Shown here: in pieces, positions 1 through 16,668 of the stretch
How the letters are laid out: every line of letters starts with the position of its first letter
Numbering within the stretch: the first letter of the stretch is position 1
Assembly: GCA_907164885.2 (NCBI GenBank)
Contig: OU015500.1
Location: 52,589,033-52,653,032 of the forward strand
DNA length: 64,000 nucleotides
Source: Dolomedes plantarius
Lineage: Eukaryota > Arthropoda > Arachnida > Araneae > Dolomedidae
Direction: 5' to 3'
The notes under the pieces: model-generated
Told to the model about the DNA's origin: nothing
Database searches by the model: none
The model's input: only the letters and a program-made list of their open reading frames with translations
Position numbers and translations under genes: made by a program

Positions 1-983
1 AATAAACTTTTATTTACAACATAAGTTGTACATTGCCCATATTCTATGGAAATGTTTTATAACTTAATATTACATAGTAATATAAAAGATATATATAGGT
101 AAAAAAAATATTGACTATAAATAACTCCTTAAAGGAACATTATCATTTAAATGTTCAATACAAAGCAATTCTCAAATCGCCACATTTTAGTTTGAAAATC
201 AATCAAAAGTTCTTATGTAGTTATCTAAATAAATAGGCAAATAATTGAAATAATTTATTACTTAGTTTAATATATTTACTATGAAAGACGAGATATAATG
301 TATCTCTCAAGCATTCATAAAAATATTTTAATTTTTCAAAATAACTATTTATTGGAAAATGTATCTTACGCTCCAATCGATACGTAAAATAAGTCTTCGC
401 ATTTCAAAAGTATTGTAAACTGATATTTATATAATTATAAACTGTGATTTTACAAACTGAGATAAGAGTGATTGAACCTGATAGATTATAACTTTGAGTG
501 TGTAAAATTTTTAATATAACTCCACTTTTTCTCAGTTTTTGGTTATAAAAACTATGTAAACTTGTTAAAATTTTTCTACAACTGCGGGGAGTGAAATTCA
601 AATTTTTTCTACTTGAGATGTGCATTCCGTTTGTCAAGTTACCCTGTTATTCTCAGGAGATTTTATACCATTTCAGCTTTCTAATCACCATCTTTCTGTT
701 TCATTCCTTCATAATTTATATATATTCATGATATTGATAAGCTTTATTTCTTTTTAAATACGATGTTCTTTTACAGCTGCTTAGTAATTACTATATAAAT
801 AATTACCGACCCCACAAAAATACTAGAATATTTCAAATGTAATTTTAAGAAAAATTCAATAGCATAGGTTGTAGGGAAAGGAAATCAAATCAAACCAAAC
901 AACTTTCCATGATTATTCATCAAATATTAACTAATTTCACCAATTTTAATGATATATTTTGCACCTTTTTTATTTCAATAATA
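1..983. other. AT-rich DNA without recognisable gene
   Basis: No open frame here has a recognisable domain. The stretch is strongly AT-rich with short A and T runs, and the only long open frame (404-637, minus) reads as low-complexity chance coding. I see no terminal repeats until the fold-back element that follows. Confidence 0.6.
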
Positions 984-1742
984 CAGGAGGATCATAAAAA
1001 AAACTTTGCCAATATATGGACCTCTAGCGGCTGTTCCGTTCAACCGATCAAGATAAGATTTCAGGTATAGTTATTCAGAGGTATGAGCTTAGGATTCTGT
1101 GAACGGCAACAAAGTGGCGCTGCCGGTTACGGTTATAAGTATAGAAACTCGAAATTTTTGAATAGCAACGCCCATTTTTTCCCGTCGCAAAATGCTCAGC
1201 TCATGCGAAAACCTTAAAGAGTGTTGGAACGGTACGTGTATCACAAAAAAAAACGTTAGTGTTACGCACACACAAAAAACAGATCTTCGAACGGCCTGTT
1301 ATGGCCTCCATGTGGAAAATATGTAATCCAAATAAAAGTTTTTATTTGTCCGATCTGTGTTGTCATCAGTGATTGGTATCTTGCCTCTGTCATAGGCAAA
1401 TTTCCTCGATGTGCCCCGATCGTGCTTTTGTTGGCCGTTCGCAGAGCTGGTTTTTGTGTGTCCATGACGCGTCCGTTTTTGTGATACACGTACCGTTCTA
1501 ACAATCTTTAGGGTTTTCACATGCGCTGAGGATTTTGCGACGGGAAAAAGTGGGTGTTGCTTTCCGAAAATTTCGAGTTTCTGTACCTATAACCGTAACC
1601 GTGAACGCCACTTTGTTGCCGTTCACAGAACCTTGAGTTCATATCTCTGAATAACTATATTTGAAATCTCATCTAGATCAGTTGAACGGAACAGGAGCTA
1701 GAGATCCATATATCGGGAAAGATTTTTTTTTTGACCACCTTG
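984..1742. mobile_element. Fold-back mariner/Tc1-type MITE with ~315-bp inverted arms
   Basis: The two halves are inverted copies of each other. The left end reads CAGGAGGATCA, then an A run and CTTTGCC; the right end read in reverse gives CAAGGTGGTCA, an A run and CTTTCCC. Both ends abut TA (982-983 and 1743-1744), the mariner/Tc1 target duplication. Arms run about 984-1300 and 1427-1742 around a loop of about 125 bp. No transposase frame was recognised in the arms. Class comes from the TA target and terminal style; the palindrome is read directly. Confidence 0.8.

Positions 1743-5995
<4,253 letters not shown>

Positions 5996-6035
<40 letters not shown>
5996..6035. repeat. (TA)n microsatellite flanking the pogo element
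   Basis: A short TA run follows the right end of the element directly, mirroring the tract on its left. This suggests the element landed inside a single TA microsatellite. Confidence 0.9.
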
Positions 6036-6784
6036 AAAGTTTGACATCCCTAGAATATATTTACTCACATATATAAATGCATACATACCTGTAGTGTAAA
6101 TGAAGATAAAATTAAAATGTTGTACTGAAATCCAAGATAATAATAATAAAATTAAAAAAATGCACGTAGATACACAGGAACTTTATTCAAATAAATGTAC
6201 TTAATCTTCGTTTGTTTTTTGGTGGTTTTATTTCCCCAAGTAAACAATATTTTTTTCTGTGTTGCAAAATGCATTCTTTTCGGTATCGGTTATTGTGTGA
6301 GAGTATAAAGAAGCGGCAGCCGTGAATCGTTTGTAACTAGAACCATTCCATTGCACTGGATAAGGTCCGACATAAGACCACCAGGAAGTTCTGCTTCGGG
6401 TGAAACCCTCATCGGCCAGTATAGCACTGCAGCAATTAGAAACTTCTCACACACTTTAAAAAACACCAGAGAGCCTACTTCAAAAGGCCAACAGAAAAGC
6501 CAGAAGGCAGCAGTAACCGCTCAAGTCGGTTGACTGTGGGCCATTGCTGATAAGAACAGAAATGTTGAATAGTCGGAGAATTTTGAATGAGTTGTCGAAA
6601 ATAGGATACTCCAGGGGCTAAAGAATTAAGGTACACGAACGACGAACAAACAATGGGAGTGGTACGATAACGCGAAACCAGGCTAAACAGGAAAGAACAA
6701 AAATACGAGACCGTGCATGTCAAATGTTCTGCTCATTGTTTAATTAGAGCGTCATTCTAGCTCAATACAGACATTAATATTTCA
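6036..6784. other. Unassigned DNA with higher GC at 6290-6540
   Basis: No recognisable domain. The block 6290-6540 is richer in GC than its surroundings and has short open frames on both strands without family resemblance. It might be an untranslated or regulatory part of another element. Confidence 0.4.
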
Positions 6785-6970
6785 GGTCCAGATATTATGA
6801 TAAAACGATCGATCCGATAAATTTATATAAATCTGCGATATTCTGAATGAATATTTCGAAAAAGGACAGATCGAGGAACGATCCATGCGGTCTGTTTTTG
6901 CTTGTTTTCTATGGAATTTATTCGGGACTGGGTGAAATAAACCATACATACGGGAAAATGATCCTTCGTT
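6785..6970 (-). repeat. Dispersed MITE-like repeat, copy 1 of 3
   Basis: In reverse this segment shares a block of the form TTTCCCGTATG, then TTTATTTCACnCAGTCCCGA with DNA at 47950-48140 and 48731-48903. The third copy has visible pogo-type ends, so all three probably derive from one MITE family. Confidence 0.6.
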
Positions 6971-7112
6971 TTAAGATTTTCATTAACTTTTTATGTACAT
7001 ATTAATAACATTTACTAACACTATGCGTTATAAACTGGTTAAACATGTTTATTACATTATACACCTCTATATGTTCCTCATACACATATAAATGTTCATT
7101 ACTTACACACAC

Positions 7113-7449
<337 letters not shown>

Positions 7450-7633
7450 TACCGAAAATAAATACAGGGTTAGCACAAATGAATGACCGGATTATAAAAA
7501 ATTGTATTTTCGAAACTTGTACACATATTGCAATAAGTGATGCACAAAATTAAAGAAAATTATACCAAGTTTTTTCTACCATCATTCAATAGATGGCAGC
7601 GCATCCATATGACGCTGTGATCGGTATCCAAAA

Positions 7634-7680
7634 ATGGCAACAATGACAGAGAAGAGATTTTGCGTATTAGAATATGCACT
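7634..7680 (+). pseudogene. mariner transposase N-terminus, truncated
   Basis: An ATG 170 bp inside the mariner left end opens a frame reading MATMTEKRFCVLEYA, which resembles the start of mariner-type transposases before the first helix-turn-helix. Homology stops near 7685, where different DNA starts (GGTCTCGTACACACG). The rest of the first exon is lost to an insertion or deletion. The same family's C-terminal code reappears at 11534. Confidence rests on position within the terminal repeats more than on 15 residues. Confidence 0.55.
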
Positions 7681-7763
7681 ATTTTTTAGGTCTCGTACAC
7701 ACGATAGGGTTTCGGTTTTATGATCGTCTCTGTTTTGCCGTTCCGTTTACAGTAAACAATGTA

Positions 7764-10248
7764 CAGTAAAAATTGCTTATAAGAACATCCAGGGGACTTT
7801 AAAAACTGGTTCTTATAATCGATAGTTTTTATAACCGACAGATGACTTAAAACTGCTGAAAATACCAAATTCATTGTCACAGAATTTTTATTTACACCTG
7901 AAACATGACATTCAAAAAATGGTTAAGAGGTAAAGTCCAATCAGGGAAAAACACACTGCTTATTTTCATATAAATATGCTTTTTTAAGCTTTTTCATATA
8001 CATAGTTCTAAAAATGTTAAAAAGAAAAATGAATAAAATTATATAGCTATTATGAATGTACATACATAATGCAATCTTTTGTTTTTACATGTTTATTGAT
8101 TTACCGAAAAAAAAGTCAGTAATATTTGTTTGTTTAGTTTTTTTTTTGTAAATAAAAAGAATTTTCGGTTATCGCGACAAGTTCTTTGACAGCTTTTTTT
8201 ATCGGATCCTTCACAAAATCGTCATTGCAAGCTAAAAATTTATTAACGGTATTGACTGCTGAAAACATTTCTTTTAATCTAGGGCAAGAGAACTCGTTCA
8301 AATGATCTTCTGAACTGGCACTGTAGTCAATATCATCATCTCTGCCAGAAATCTCTGCATTTACGCCTACAATAGCTTCATCCGTTATATTCCCATGTGT
8401 TGCAAGAGGCAAATCTATGTCTTCATATTCCTGAAGTGAATCTTGTTCTATTGGCAAATCTCGAGCCCAGTCTTGAAGCGTTTCATCTCTAGCGTCTTGA
8501 ATTTGAAAAATGGAAGGATTTCCACTCCTAAGAAAACCAGCATGCCGGAAACAATTAGAAATCGTTAAAGGTTTAACATTATTCCACGCCTTTTCTAGCA
8601 TGATGATAGCGTCCAGTATCGAAATCTTCGGTTCTTTCTTATTTTCAATATCGTCGATGATCTGTAGAAGCAAGTTCTTCCTGAAATGAAGTTTTAAGGA
8701 TTTAATGACACCTTGGTCCATAGGCTGTAATACGGAGGTTGTGTTGGGAGGGAGAAAAGCTAATTTAGTGGCATGAAGACCTTGAACCAGAGGGTGGGCA
8801 GGGCAATTGTCCACAATAACAAGAATTCTCTTTTTTGTTTAATAAGTTCTTGGTCCCACTTCCGAAACCAGTTTTCAAAGATTTCTCCCGTCATCCAAGC
8901 TTTAGAATTCGAATGATAATCAACTGGCGGCGATTTTATATTTTTAAATGCCCTCGCATTTTTGTATTTCTCGATCACTAAAAGCTTCAATTTTTCAGTT
9001 CCAGTTAAATTTGCAGCAACCATAGCTGTTATCCTTTCCTTTGAAAGCTTACCACCACTGCAGTTTTCATGTTTGAAACGCAACGTCCTATTCGGGGTCA
9101 TCCTATAAAATAGCCCAATTTTATCAGCGATGAAGATTTCATGGTCTTCATAGCCTTCTCTTAACGCAGTCAAAACGGTTTTAAGCTAGTTATCAGAAAC
9201 TCCTGTTGGCACGGCCTTCGATTCTCCACTGATTTTCCCGAACACAATGGAATGCCTCTCCCGAAATCTCTGGATTCATGAAGCTGAACAAACGAAATCA
9301 TATTTTTTAAAGAGTTTCGCAAATTCATTTTCTTTCGCTTGCAAAATCGGTCCACTTAGGGGAATGTTGGCACTCTTTTGAATTTTAAACCATTGCAAAA
9401 GGGTTTCTTCTATGTCAGCATGTGGACTTTTTCGAAGTTTCTTAATTTTAGTCCGATCTTTTTCAAATTCTTCTTTTAATTTTTCTCTATTTTTAAAAAT
9501 ATTTGAAATTGTGGCATGACTCACCTTTAATTCGCTGGCTAATGCTCCATTTTTTTCACCGTTTTCTAATCTGGAAATTATACGATTTTTTTCCTCAACC
9601 GTGAAAGTTTTACGTTTTGCACTCATCATTGAATAAGTGGAGGTACACTGTGATGACTTGTCGGCTGTAGAAAGAGTTGTAAATGCTTTGCACTCTTTCC
9701 CCTCGTCACTAGTCTGGAATTTCTGCTGCCGTTTGGGTTGGTTCCGCACCTCATAAATTTTTCTTATCGGACTCCACTGGTGGGTGGTAGTTTTGGGGGA
9801 CTGGCTTGGCGGGGTCAGCACTTCCGATCATTATGCCCAGTCACTAGGGGTATGGGCGGTGGCCCACTTTTCTTGGCAAGTTTTGTTTTCTTGTTGGTTT
9901 TCTGGAGGCACACTTTTTTAGCAACCTCTACTTTATGAGGGCTGACCACAGCACAATTAGTTCCTGAGAGTTGTGTTTTATTTTACATAAAAAAATGGAT
10001 AAAATGGTTCAAGAACAACTTGCTGCTACTTCCCGCCCGTTCACAATTAACATGTTCTTATAAGCGATTTATTTTCCCAGACACCAATTAATTTTAAGTC
10101 ACTAAAAGCGATATGTTCTTATTAACGATGTTATTATAACCGGATTTTATATCCATTATAACACATGAGAATTTGCCGGGAACTAATAATTCCGTTCTTT
10201 TAAGCGATATGTTTTTATATCCGGTGTTCTTATAAACAGTTTTTACTG
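7764..10248 (-). mobile_element. Full-length Tigger (pogo family) element
   Basis: Left end CAGTAAAAATTGCTTATAAG and right end, in reverse, CAGTAAAAACTGTTTATAAG form terminal inverted repeats bordered by TA (7762-7763, 10249-10250). The 2485-bp length is normal for Tigger. Subterminal TTCTTATAA blocks recur near both ends. One transposase gene fills the minus strand. It sits inside DNA that itself interrupts the mariner at 7465-11861. Confidence 0.9.
8134..9629 (-). pseudogene. Tigger transposase (CENP-B HTH + DDE), frameshifted
   Basis: The start is an ATG pair at 9629/9626 followed by SAKRKTFTVEEKNRII, the psq-type helix-turn-helix seen in CENP-B, jerky and Tigger proteins. A second CENP-B-type HTH follows (SPHADIEETLLQWF). 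The DDE domain begins with FIADKIGLFYRM (first Asp), then DNCPAHP (second Asp, about 8810) and FLPPNTTSVLQPMDQGVIKS (third Asp). The C-terminal KPLTISNCFRHAGF motif and an acidic tail end at TAA near 8134. The code is spread over at least three frames, with shifts near 9276-9355, 9170 and 8760-8814, so the product is broken although all three Asp codons survive. In the element it would bind the terminal repeats and cut at TA. Family certain; activity not expected. Confidence 0.92.
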
Positions 10249-10520
10249 TATTTTGTTTTGTATGTTCACACGTTGCGGTCGAAAATCGCAAACGAGTGAA
10301 CAACCGAATCGGTAGTAGATGTCGTTCGATTTTGTCTACAGAAACCGGATAGACGGAACCGACACCAGGCCGTTTTGGTTGCCATTGGTGTATAGATTTG
10401 AGAGGGGGAGTTCACACGAATAGGTTATTTTGAAGGAAACGTACACCAGTGCCAATCTAGCTACTGAAGTGATTCTTTCAAGTGATTTATTTAGTTGTTT
10501 TTTACAGGTTTTTTTACTAC

Positions 10521-10679
10521 ACAATGGAGAAAATCGACACAGAAATTTTAATTTCTTTGGTTGAAGAAAGACCGATCATTTGGGACAAAACATAAGAATG
10601 TTTTACTTTAAACGACGTTTAAATCATGTTTATATCTTAATTACAATAGGAGATATAATAATAATAATAATAATAATAC

Positions 10680-10711
<32 letters not shown>

Positions 10712-10779
10712 TGCACCATTCTAATCGCAGCGAATCTTTGTTTAAACCTGTAAATACGTTTTCTGTATGATCGGTTTTT
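10521..10779 (+). pseudogene. MADF-like exon fragment, copy 1, with (AAT)n/(ATT)n hairpin
   Basis: An ATG at 10524 starts MEKIDTEILISLVEERPIIWDKT and then hits TAA. The start matches the opening helix of MADF (Myb/SANT-like) DNA-binding domains, which Harbinger-type elements and some host regulators carry. The 236 bp that follow hold no continuation of the domain but do contain an (AAT)n tract directly followed by (ATT)n, a perfect hairpin. The block is repeated at 11944-12199 with very few differences. Origin in a Harbinger element is an inference from the MADF start and from the terminal-like GGTCTCGTACACACG at 7690; no second terminus was found. Confidence 0.5.
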
Positions 10780-11533
10780 TCACCATTTCTCATCTTTAAA
10801 TTTTTATAAGTTAAGAACCATTAAAGATAAATGGTTGAAACTTGGAACATGTCTTTTATTTTACTTTAATTTTGATTCAACAAATTTGAAAAATATATTT
10901 ACTTTTGAAAATATGATTTTTTAAAAATAAGTTACATCTTCTTTTTAATTCTGTAAATATTTTTAATTGTTTTAAAAATTAATATTTTAAAAAACGTTGA
11001 ATCGAAATTAAAACATATATTTCTGCTTAATTAAATGAAAGAAATTTGAAATTTGACGAATAATATTTCGAGTTATAACGATTTTAAACTACCCCACTTT
11101 TTTATTTTTAAATTTTTATTTTTTTAAAAACTTTATGAGAAGTTTGATGATGTGATTTTGTTTGAAAATTATATGGTTAACCATTACAAAAAATTCAAAC
11201 TTTTAACTCAATAAATGTATGTATAGTCATTCGGAAGTAGTTGAGAAATTTCTATTAATCTCTTCATAATTCAATCATAAGCGTTTGAAAAGATCCCAGA
11301 TAATATCTGTCCCTCAACATAGGGTGTACCCAATACGTTCTATAATTTTTTTAATGTTTCTTAGATGACGACGATACCAGTACATTTCAAGAAAGGTATT
11401 TACGTCCATCCTGCAAAGTGAACTACACTGCAATGATTGCAAAGCTGTTCTGGGGTGATGGGAAAACCGTATGCGAAAGAAACACCGAATCATGTGAACA
11501 CAGCTTTCGGTTGACACCAAGATCCCCCCACCA

Positions 11534-11785
11534 AGATCCCCGAACCTTACGCCATGTGATTTCTTTTTATGGGGTTAAATCAAAGACACTCTTTATGCAC
11601 TACCGATGCCGAAAACACTGCAAAAACTTAAACAACGCATTTGTGCAACATTAGGAACCCTTGACAGTGTGATACTACAAAATGTGGGGAACGAACTTGT
11701 TTACAGATTAGATGTTTGTCATAACAAAATGGTCACACATCAAACATTTGTTACTGAAAATAAAACTCGGTATATTTTACTTTAA
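11534..11785 (+). pseudogene. mariner transposase C-terminal part, broken
   Basis: The frame reads RSPNLTPCDFFLWG, which contains the third catalytic Asp of DD34D-type mariner transposases. A TAA interrupts it, then IKDTLYALPMP and KLKQRICATLGTLDSVILQN follow, matching the usual tail, and end at TAA near 11785. The in-frame stop sits right after the LWG motif. It is in the same orientation as the N-terminal fragment at 7634, and the right terminal repeat follows within 80 bp, so both belong to one element. The central DDE core could not be traced between 11300 and 11530. Confidence 0.8.
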
Positions 11786-11943
11786 TTTCGTGTATCACTT
11801 ATTGTGATAGCTTCGAAAATACAAATATTTATAATCTGGTCATTCATTTGTGCTAACATTGTAATTTATGTAATGAAATATAGCTTTGCCATATTGTGTT
11901 ATTTTTGATTTTCTAACCTGTTTCCTTTTAAACTGATTTAGGA

Positions 11944-12199
11944 ACAATGGAGAAAATCGACATAGAAATTTTAATTTCTTTGGTTGAAGAAAGACCGATC
12001 ATTTGGGACAAAACATAAGAATGTTTTACTTTAAACGACGTTTAAATCATGTTTATATCTTAATTACAACAGGAGATATAATAATAATAATAATAATAAT
12101 ACTTACTATTATTATTATTATTATTATTATTTGCACCATTCTAATCGCAGCGAATCTTTGTTTAAACCTGTAAATACGTTTTCTGTATGATCGGTTTTT
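11944..12199 (+). repeat. MADF-like exon fragment, copy 2
   Basis: This repeats 10521-10779 almost base for base: the same MEKID start (one Thr to Ile change), same stop, same (AAT)n/(ATT)n hairpin, same final TTCTGTATGATCGG. A shorter echo of that last motif follows at about 12210-12232. It lies just outside the mariner right end, while copy 1 lies inside it. High identity suggests a recent duplication or two insertions of the same element. Confidence 0.8.
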
Positions 12200-12232
12200 C
12201 CACGGTATGATCCGTTTTCTGTATGATCGGTT

Positions 12233-15088
12233 TATAGTAAGAAGGTTTGTAGAAACTCGAAAAGAGAAGACATTCAGTTCAAGGGTTAAAAAAAATACCT
12301 GTTGGCATCAAACTGCAATATTAGAGGAATAGTTTCTTTTTTGTGTGTGTGAGAGGTGAAATAAGCCTCACGGTAGAAGAAGATTTCCCTGGTACCCAGA
12401 AAGAGAGCAATCTAATAAAATCAGTAAACAGTAGCAAAGTTTGGTGTTTTGCTGATTATTTATAGCTAAAATTTCTAGTTCATACTTTTAAATACGAACT
12501 GCGGGCACAACTTTAAATGAGAATTAAATTTTAAAGGTAGTATATTCAAGTCACAGTTTTTATAAATTAGATAGATTTTAATCTACGGCTATTTGCCTCT
12601 TCTATAAAATAAACCGTACTAAGAAGTTCCGTTGTGTCTGTTAGCACAAGAACTATCAACTTATTCTATTTGTTACTTACAATAATTTATTTCAGACATT
12701 TGTTTCAAATACAATCCTTTTATTGAATTAAGACCTTTAACAAGGATTTTACAACTGTACTGAATAATCATTCTCTCGGTTTGCACATATTCTTTAAACA
12801 CTGTTTCATATTGTAAAACCTAAATGAAAAATCTTATGAGTCAAACGATCCAAGTAAGCCTGACTTTAAAAAGAGATCGAAATGAAAATTTTATAGCTGG
12901 CTGTAGATTTTTTAGTACATTTTGTAAGTCTATACATAACATAAAAATCATTCAGTCGGTACACCGGACTAAAAAAAAAGTTATATATATGCGTTATATC
13001 TTAATATAAGTGGCCAAGAACATTTACTGTATGAACTCAATTATAGAGAATTATACCAGAATGATCTGTAATCGTGTTCAACAATCTTTTCTAGCTTTTC
13101 GGATGTGTAACATAAAAATGAAAACATAGTCTCCGGGTTTCAACGAATTTTTAGAACTGACATTAGGAAATGTAGAGGAAGCATGCAAGACTGCAATCAC
13201 ACTAATGTTCTCTCTTAATATCTATTTTATATATGTACCAACAAAACGTACTAAAGTAGTTTTGAGAAGCTTACTTTTTATATCAAACGTCATATAAAAA
13301 AGTATATATATGAGAAAAAACCTCTTAAGAACATACTAGATAGCGTAATAAAATATTTCGAAACACTTTTTAGAAACATTCAGTTTAGCTCTTTAAACAA
13401 AAGGTTTTGTTACATGAGCAATACGTTTTCCATCTATGTCGCATTTGCCCGGAATTGGAAGGTGAAGAATCAGTTTTTTTCTTTCCCAATATGCAACGAA
13501 ACCTATTTCTTGTTTTTAACTAGAGACTTCCGATATAGACGCATAATGTGGTCATTCGGAAATCTACCCTTGTAATAAAACTAATGAGAAACAGATATAA
13601 ATTTTATTTCGTGTAATTCTGTGAACATTTTTCTTATGGTTTTCCCATCTAGTTTTCCAATCGTACCATAAGCCATTATTCCCATGTTTTTATTAACTCG
13701 CTTTCTTGTTTTTCCAGTGCAGATCTTGCAATTGATTTTTAACTAACTTCCCGACTAGCTAGACATTTTAAACTTTTAGAATAGCTCAGAACACGGTGAC
13801 AATGCATTCTTTTAATACTTTTAGCCATCTTTAAGCAGATTTGAATTTACTTTCAGTCAATTTTGTTGTTTGAAATTTTTTTATAATTGTTCTCTTTATT
13901 ATGCATTTGATCATTTTCTTTCAAGTTGGTGTGATAATTCATCAAAAAAAATTTAAAAAGTAATTTTAATACATAGTATTGTCAAGTTTATATAGTTCAA
14001 CAGAAAATTTAAAAATGTGGTATATAAAAAGTTCTTTTTATCTTGAAATTATTATGTTTAACAGTCTTCTACTACCATCTGATAGGAAAATGCCATAACT
14101 GCTTCCATCATTTTTTTCCTTATAACTTTTTTTTTATTTACTTTTTCAATTCAGTAAGTCAGTTGTAAAGGTAACAATCACTACAGATCAGGTTAGGGCT
14201 GCAGAGTGAATTGAATAAAATCACCATGAAGAAATATAATCCAAGAATGCAAGTTATATATATCCAATATTTCAAGCGTCAGGCTTTTATTCGTTTCATG
14301 AATCCAACACCAACTGACTATACACACGCTTCGCGCAACCCGAAGCAACTAGGTGGCGCTATTAGCACGCCAAAAACAAATATATACAATTTCAAATTGC
14401 AACATGAATGTCTCAAATCTTTCGAGTTTATATTTTGTTAGACTGCGCATTTTCCTCAGAAAGTTTCCTTTTGGGGACACTTACATAAAATCGGATTTAT
14501 GACAACGGGCTATGATCTTTTTAAGTACAAAAAGTACTTAGATAAACCCCGAGGCATTTCTTAAGAAAGTTCATTTTGATGACACCATGGGGTGGCAATT
14601 CTGGTCAGTCTATTGGAGAATCGCTCAAAAAAAAGTTTTGGGGGGAATTAAGGAATTTAAATTGACAATTATATTAGAGGATTTCCCCTGAAGGGAATAT
14701 TAAGCTTCAGTTTCAGTTCATGTGATTCTCGAACGTTAGTTTTTTCTCTTTGTTTTATATGCGAAGGACACACTTTTAGATTTAATAAAAATGTCCTCCG
14801 CATGATTATCTATCAGTTTCAGCCTTGTTCTGTAAGTAGCACCCCTAGTAATAGTAGTAGGTCAGAATTCCAGATGGATTGATCGTTTATGGGATGGCCG
14901 AATACAGTGTCCTTGATAATTAGAATTTACTGGGTATGCTTGAAGTTGTACTCATTAGAAGATGATTGCCGATAAAGCAATTAAAGGATAAAACAATTAA
15001 GGATAACAATGAATGCTGTGCAGTAAAAAATAAATAAATTATTTAAAAAACCATATCTTAATGTTAGAGATATTAACCATAAAACCTA
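12233..15088. other. AT-rich DNA, no gene seen
   Basis: No frame has recognisable domains. The region 13135-13290 is the partner of the repeat at 3825-3965. A slightly GC-richer patch around 14290-14370 carries no identifiable motif. Confidence 0.5.
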
Positions 15089-15634
15089 TAGGGTGTCCCA
15101 ATAGTTGCGCTGGATTTAGTTTTTGAATAAAACACATTATTTATTTGAAAAATAATAATTTTGTTTCATTCCAAAGTAAAAATGTTCCGATTATGTATGG
15201 AATAGAATATCAAACAAATTAACTGATTTGGATCATTATTTCGATCCAAAAAGTTTCGACCAAAGATGATGTTTACGAACTGTTTCAGCTAATCTTTCTC
15301 CGTTTTTATAAGGAGTTTTAATAATAATAACGCTTTGCTCTCTCATGTGGCGATCCATATTTACTGATGACACATGCAATTTTTAGAGCTGCTAACGTGG
15401 CAGAAAAAAATGGCTTGAAATTTAAATCCGGCGTTATGCAATGAAGTTGCTTTGAATTTCCTCAAAAGAGCAAGAGTTTTCAATGAGAACCGTGGTGATA
15501 ATTTGTTTGACGTTTTATTCCATACATAATAGGAACATTTGTACTTTGCAATGAAATATAAATATCATCCCCTTTCAAATAAATAATGTGTTTTATTCAA
15601 GAATTAAAACTAGCGCTCTTATTGGGATAACCTT
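15089..15634 (-). mobile_element. mariner-derived MITE with ~145-bp inverted arms
   Basis: The left end reads TAGGGTGTCCCAATAG and the right, in reverse, AAGGTTATCCCAATAAG. Both continue through TTGAATAAAACACATT and TTTATTTGAAA and through CATACATAATCGG-like inner blocks, giving arms of about 145 bp with TA at each border. The unpaired middle retains an N-terminal transposase fragment on the minus strand (15236-15358). It is therefore a deletion derivative of a mariner, not a chance palindrome. Confidence 0.85.
15236..15358 (-). pseudogene. mariner transposase N-terminal HTH fragment
   Basis: An ATG at 15358 begins MDRHMREQSVIIIKTPYKNG and then ERLAETVRKHHLW, which resembles the first helix-turn-helix of mariner transposases (pattern: VxIVKxYYKNGxxLAETVRKLR). 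Two stops end it near 15236. Only about 40 residues remain and all catalytic residues are gone. It lies between the arms of the MITE at 15089-15634. Confidence 0.65.
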
Positions 15635-16178
15635 TATTAATTCCGCTGTTGCAGAAAAATTTCAAAACCCGAAATTGTCGTTTCGTTAAAATAAGTCTTA
15701 CGTGGAAACTAAGAGGGAATTTTAAGGAAATAAGTATAAATTGATTTACAACATAAAGTTAAACATGGGTCTGAATATATTTTAGATTTTATTTAGCCAT
15801 ATTTTTAAACATTTTGACCAATATTAGAAGTACTTCCTGTTTTATAGGAATTTCTACTATAAATCAGTTGCAAACAAGATATGTGAAAGTTTTAGCCTTT
15901 AATTTTCAGAAAATTATGTAGTTATTTATGATGTTTTTATGCGATTAACTCTATGATGTAGTATAATAACTAGTATTTTTAACCCATAATTATTTTTCCT
16001 TTTATTAACAATATCTTAAACAATGTAATTTTTAGCCATTTTTTACTTCCATATAAACTAATAACTGCCTAAAAATACTGAAATGTACAGTATATACTAC
16101 TATTAACTGCATCTTGTTAATGTTACATGGTTGCAAAGGTGAGAAACCAAGTTCATATCTAGTTTTAAAATTTAAGTT

Positions 16179-16664
16179 TATAGAGTATTATGCACTTCTA
16201 CCCTACCTTTGGTTATGTATAACTTGAAGTCGCACTCTAAATAATTTCATTCAAACCCAGTTCTTACATAACAACAATGTTTATTTAATGTTTATTCAAG
16301 AAAAATACACTTTGCAATACTCAAGTCAACCAGCAGTGCTGCCCCGTAAACGTTGGGCCTAACAAGAACTCGCGTAGGTTTGAAGCAAAATAGCTATGCC
16401 TCGAGCGCCTGCTCGCAAAACTCAACTATTATTAAACCAGACACTAAGCCTAGCTCTAGCTCGATACACGTTTCGTAAGCTCTACTCCTCATTTCACTTC
16501 CTCTCACTCCCTAGCTCCTTCCTCAACACTTCGTCTCTTTAATCTAGCTGCTTGGTATTTATACTAACCGCGTATGCCACAATTAGCATATCTTAAGCGG
16601 CTTCTTTAAATTTATTCACCTAAAAGTTCGATTATCGTGAATCGGATCTTATGTAAACCTTACA
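16179..16664 (-). mobile_element. Solo LTR, minus orientation
   Basis: Read on the minus strand this 486-bp block starts TGTAAGGTTTACATAAG and ends CTCTATA, and is flanked by the 4-bp duplication AGTT on the plus strand (16175-16178 and 16665-16668). A second copy at 57841-58289 has the same ends and its own TSD, which fixes the borders. TATAAATACC about 100 bp in is a likely promoter TATA box, and AATAAA motifs lie toward the 3' end. No internal retrotransposon code or primer-binding site is adjacent, so it is a recombined solo LTR, probably of a Gypsy-type element. The TG...TA end is unusual for LTRs. Confidence 0.75.
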
Positions 16665-16668
16665 AGTT

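Larger units (their letters stand above)
7465..11861 (+). mobile_element. mariner-like element split by later insertions
   Basis: The left end reads CAGGGTTAGCACAAATG and the right end, in reverse, CAATGTTAGCACAAATG, with matching subterminal sequence for about 90 bp and TA at both borders (7463-7464 and 11862-11863). Just inside the left end a transposase start is visible (7634-7680), and near the right end the C-terminal part (11534-11785). Roughly 3.6 kb of foreign DNA lies between, including a complete Tigger. A normal mariner is about 1.3 kb, so this one was interrupted after insertion. Confidence 0.78.

Noticed and set aside
9738..9938. 66-codon plus frame with Gly-rich start
   Set aside because: It lies antisense to the Tigger 5' region and shows no domain.
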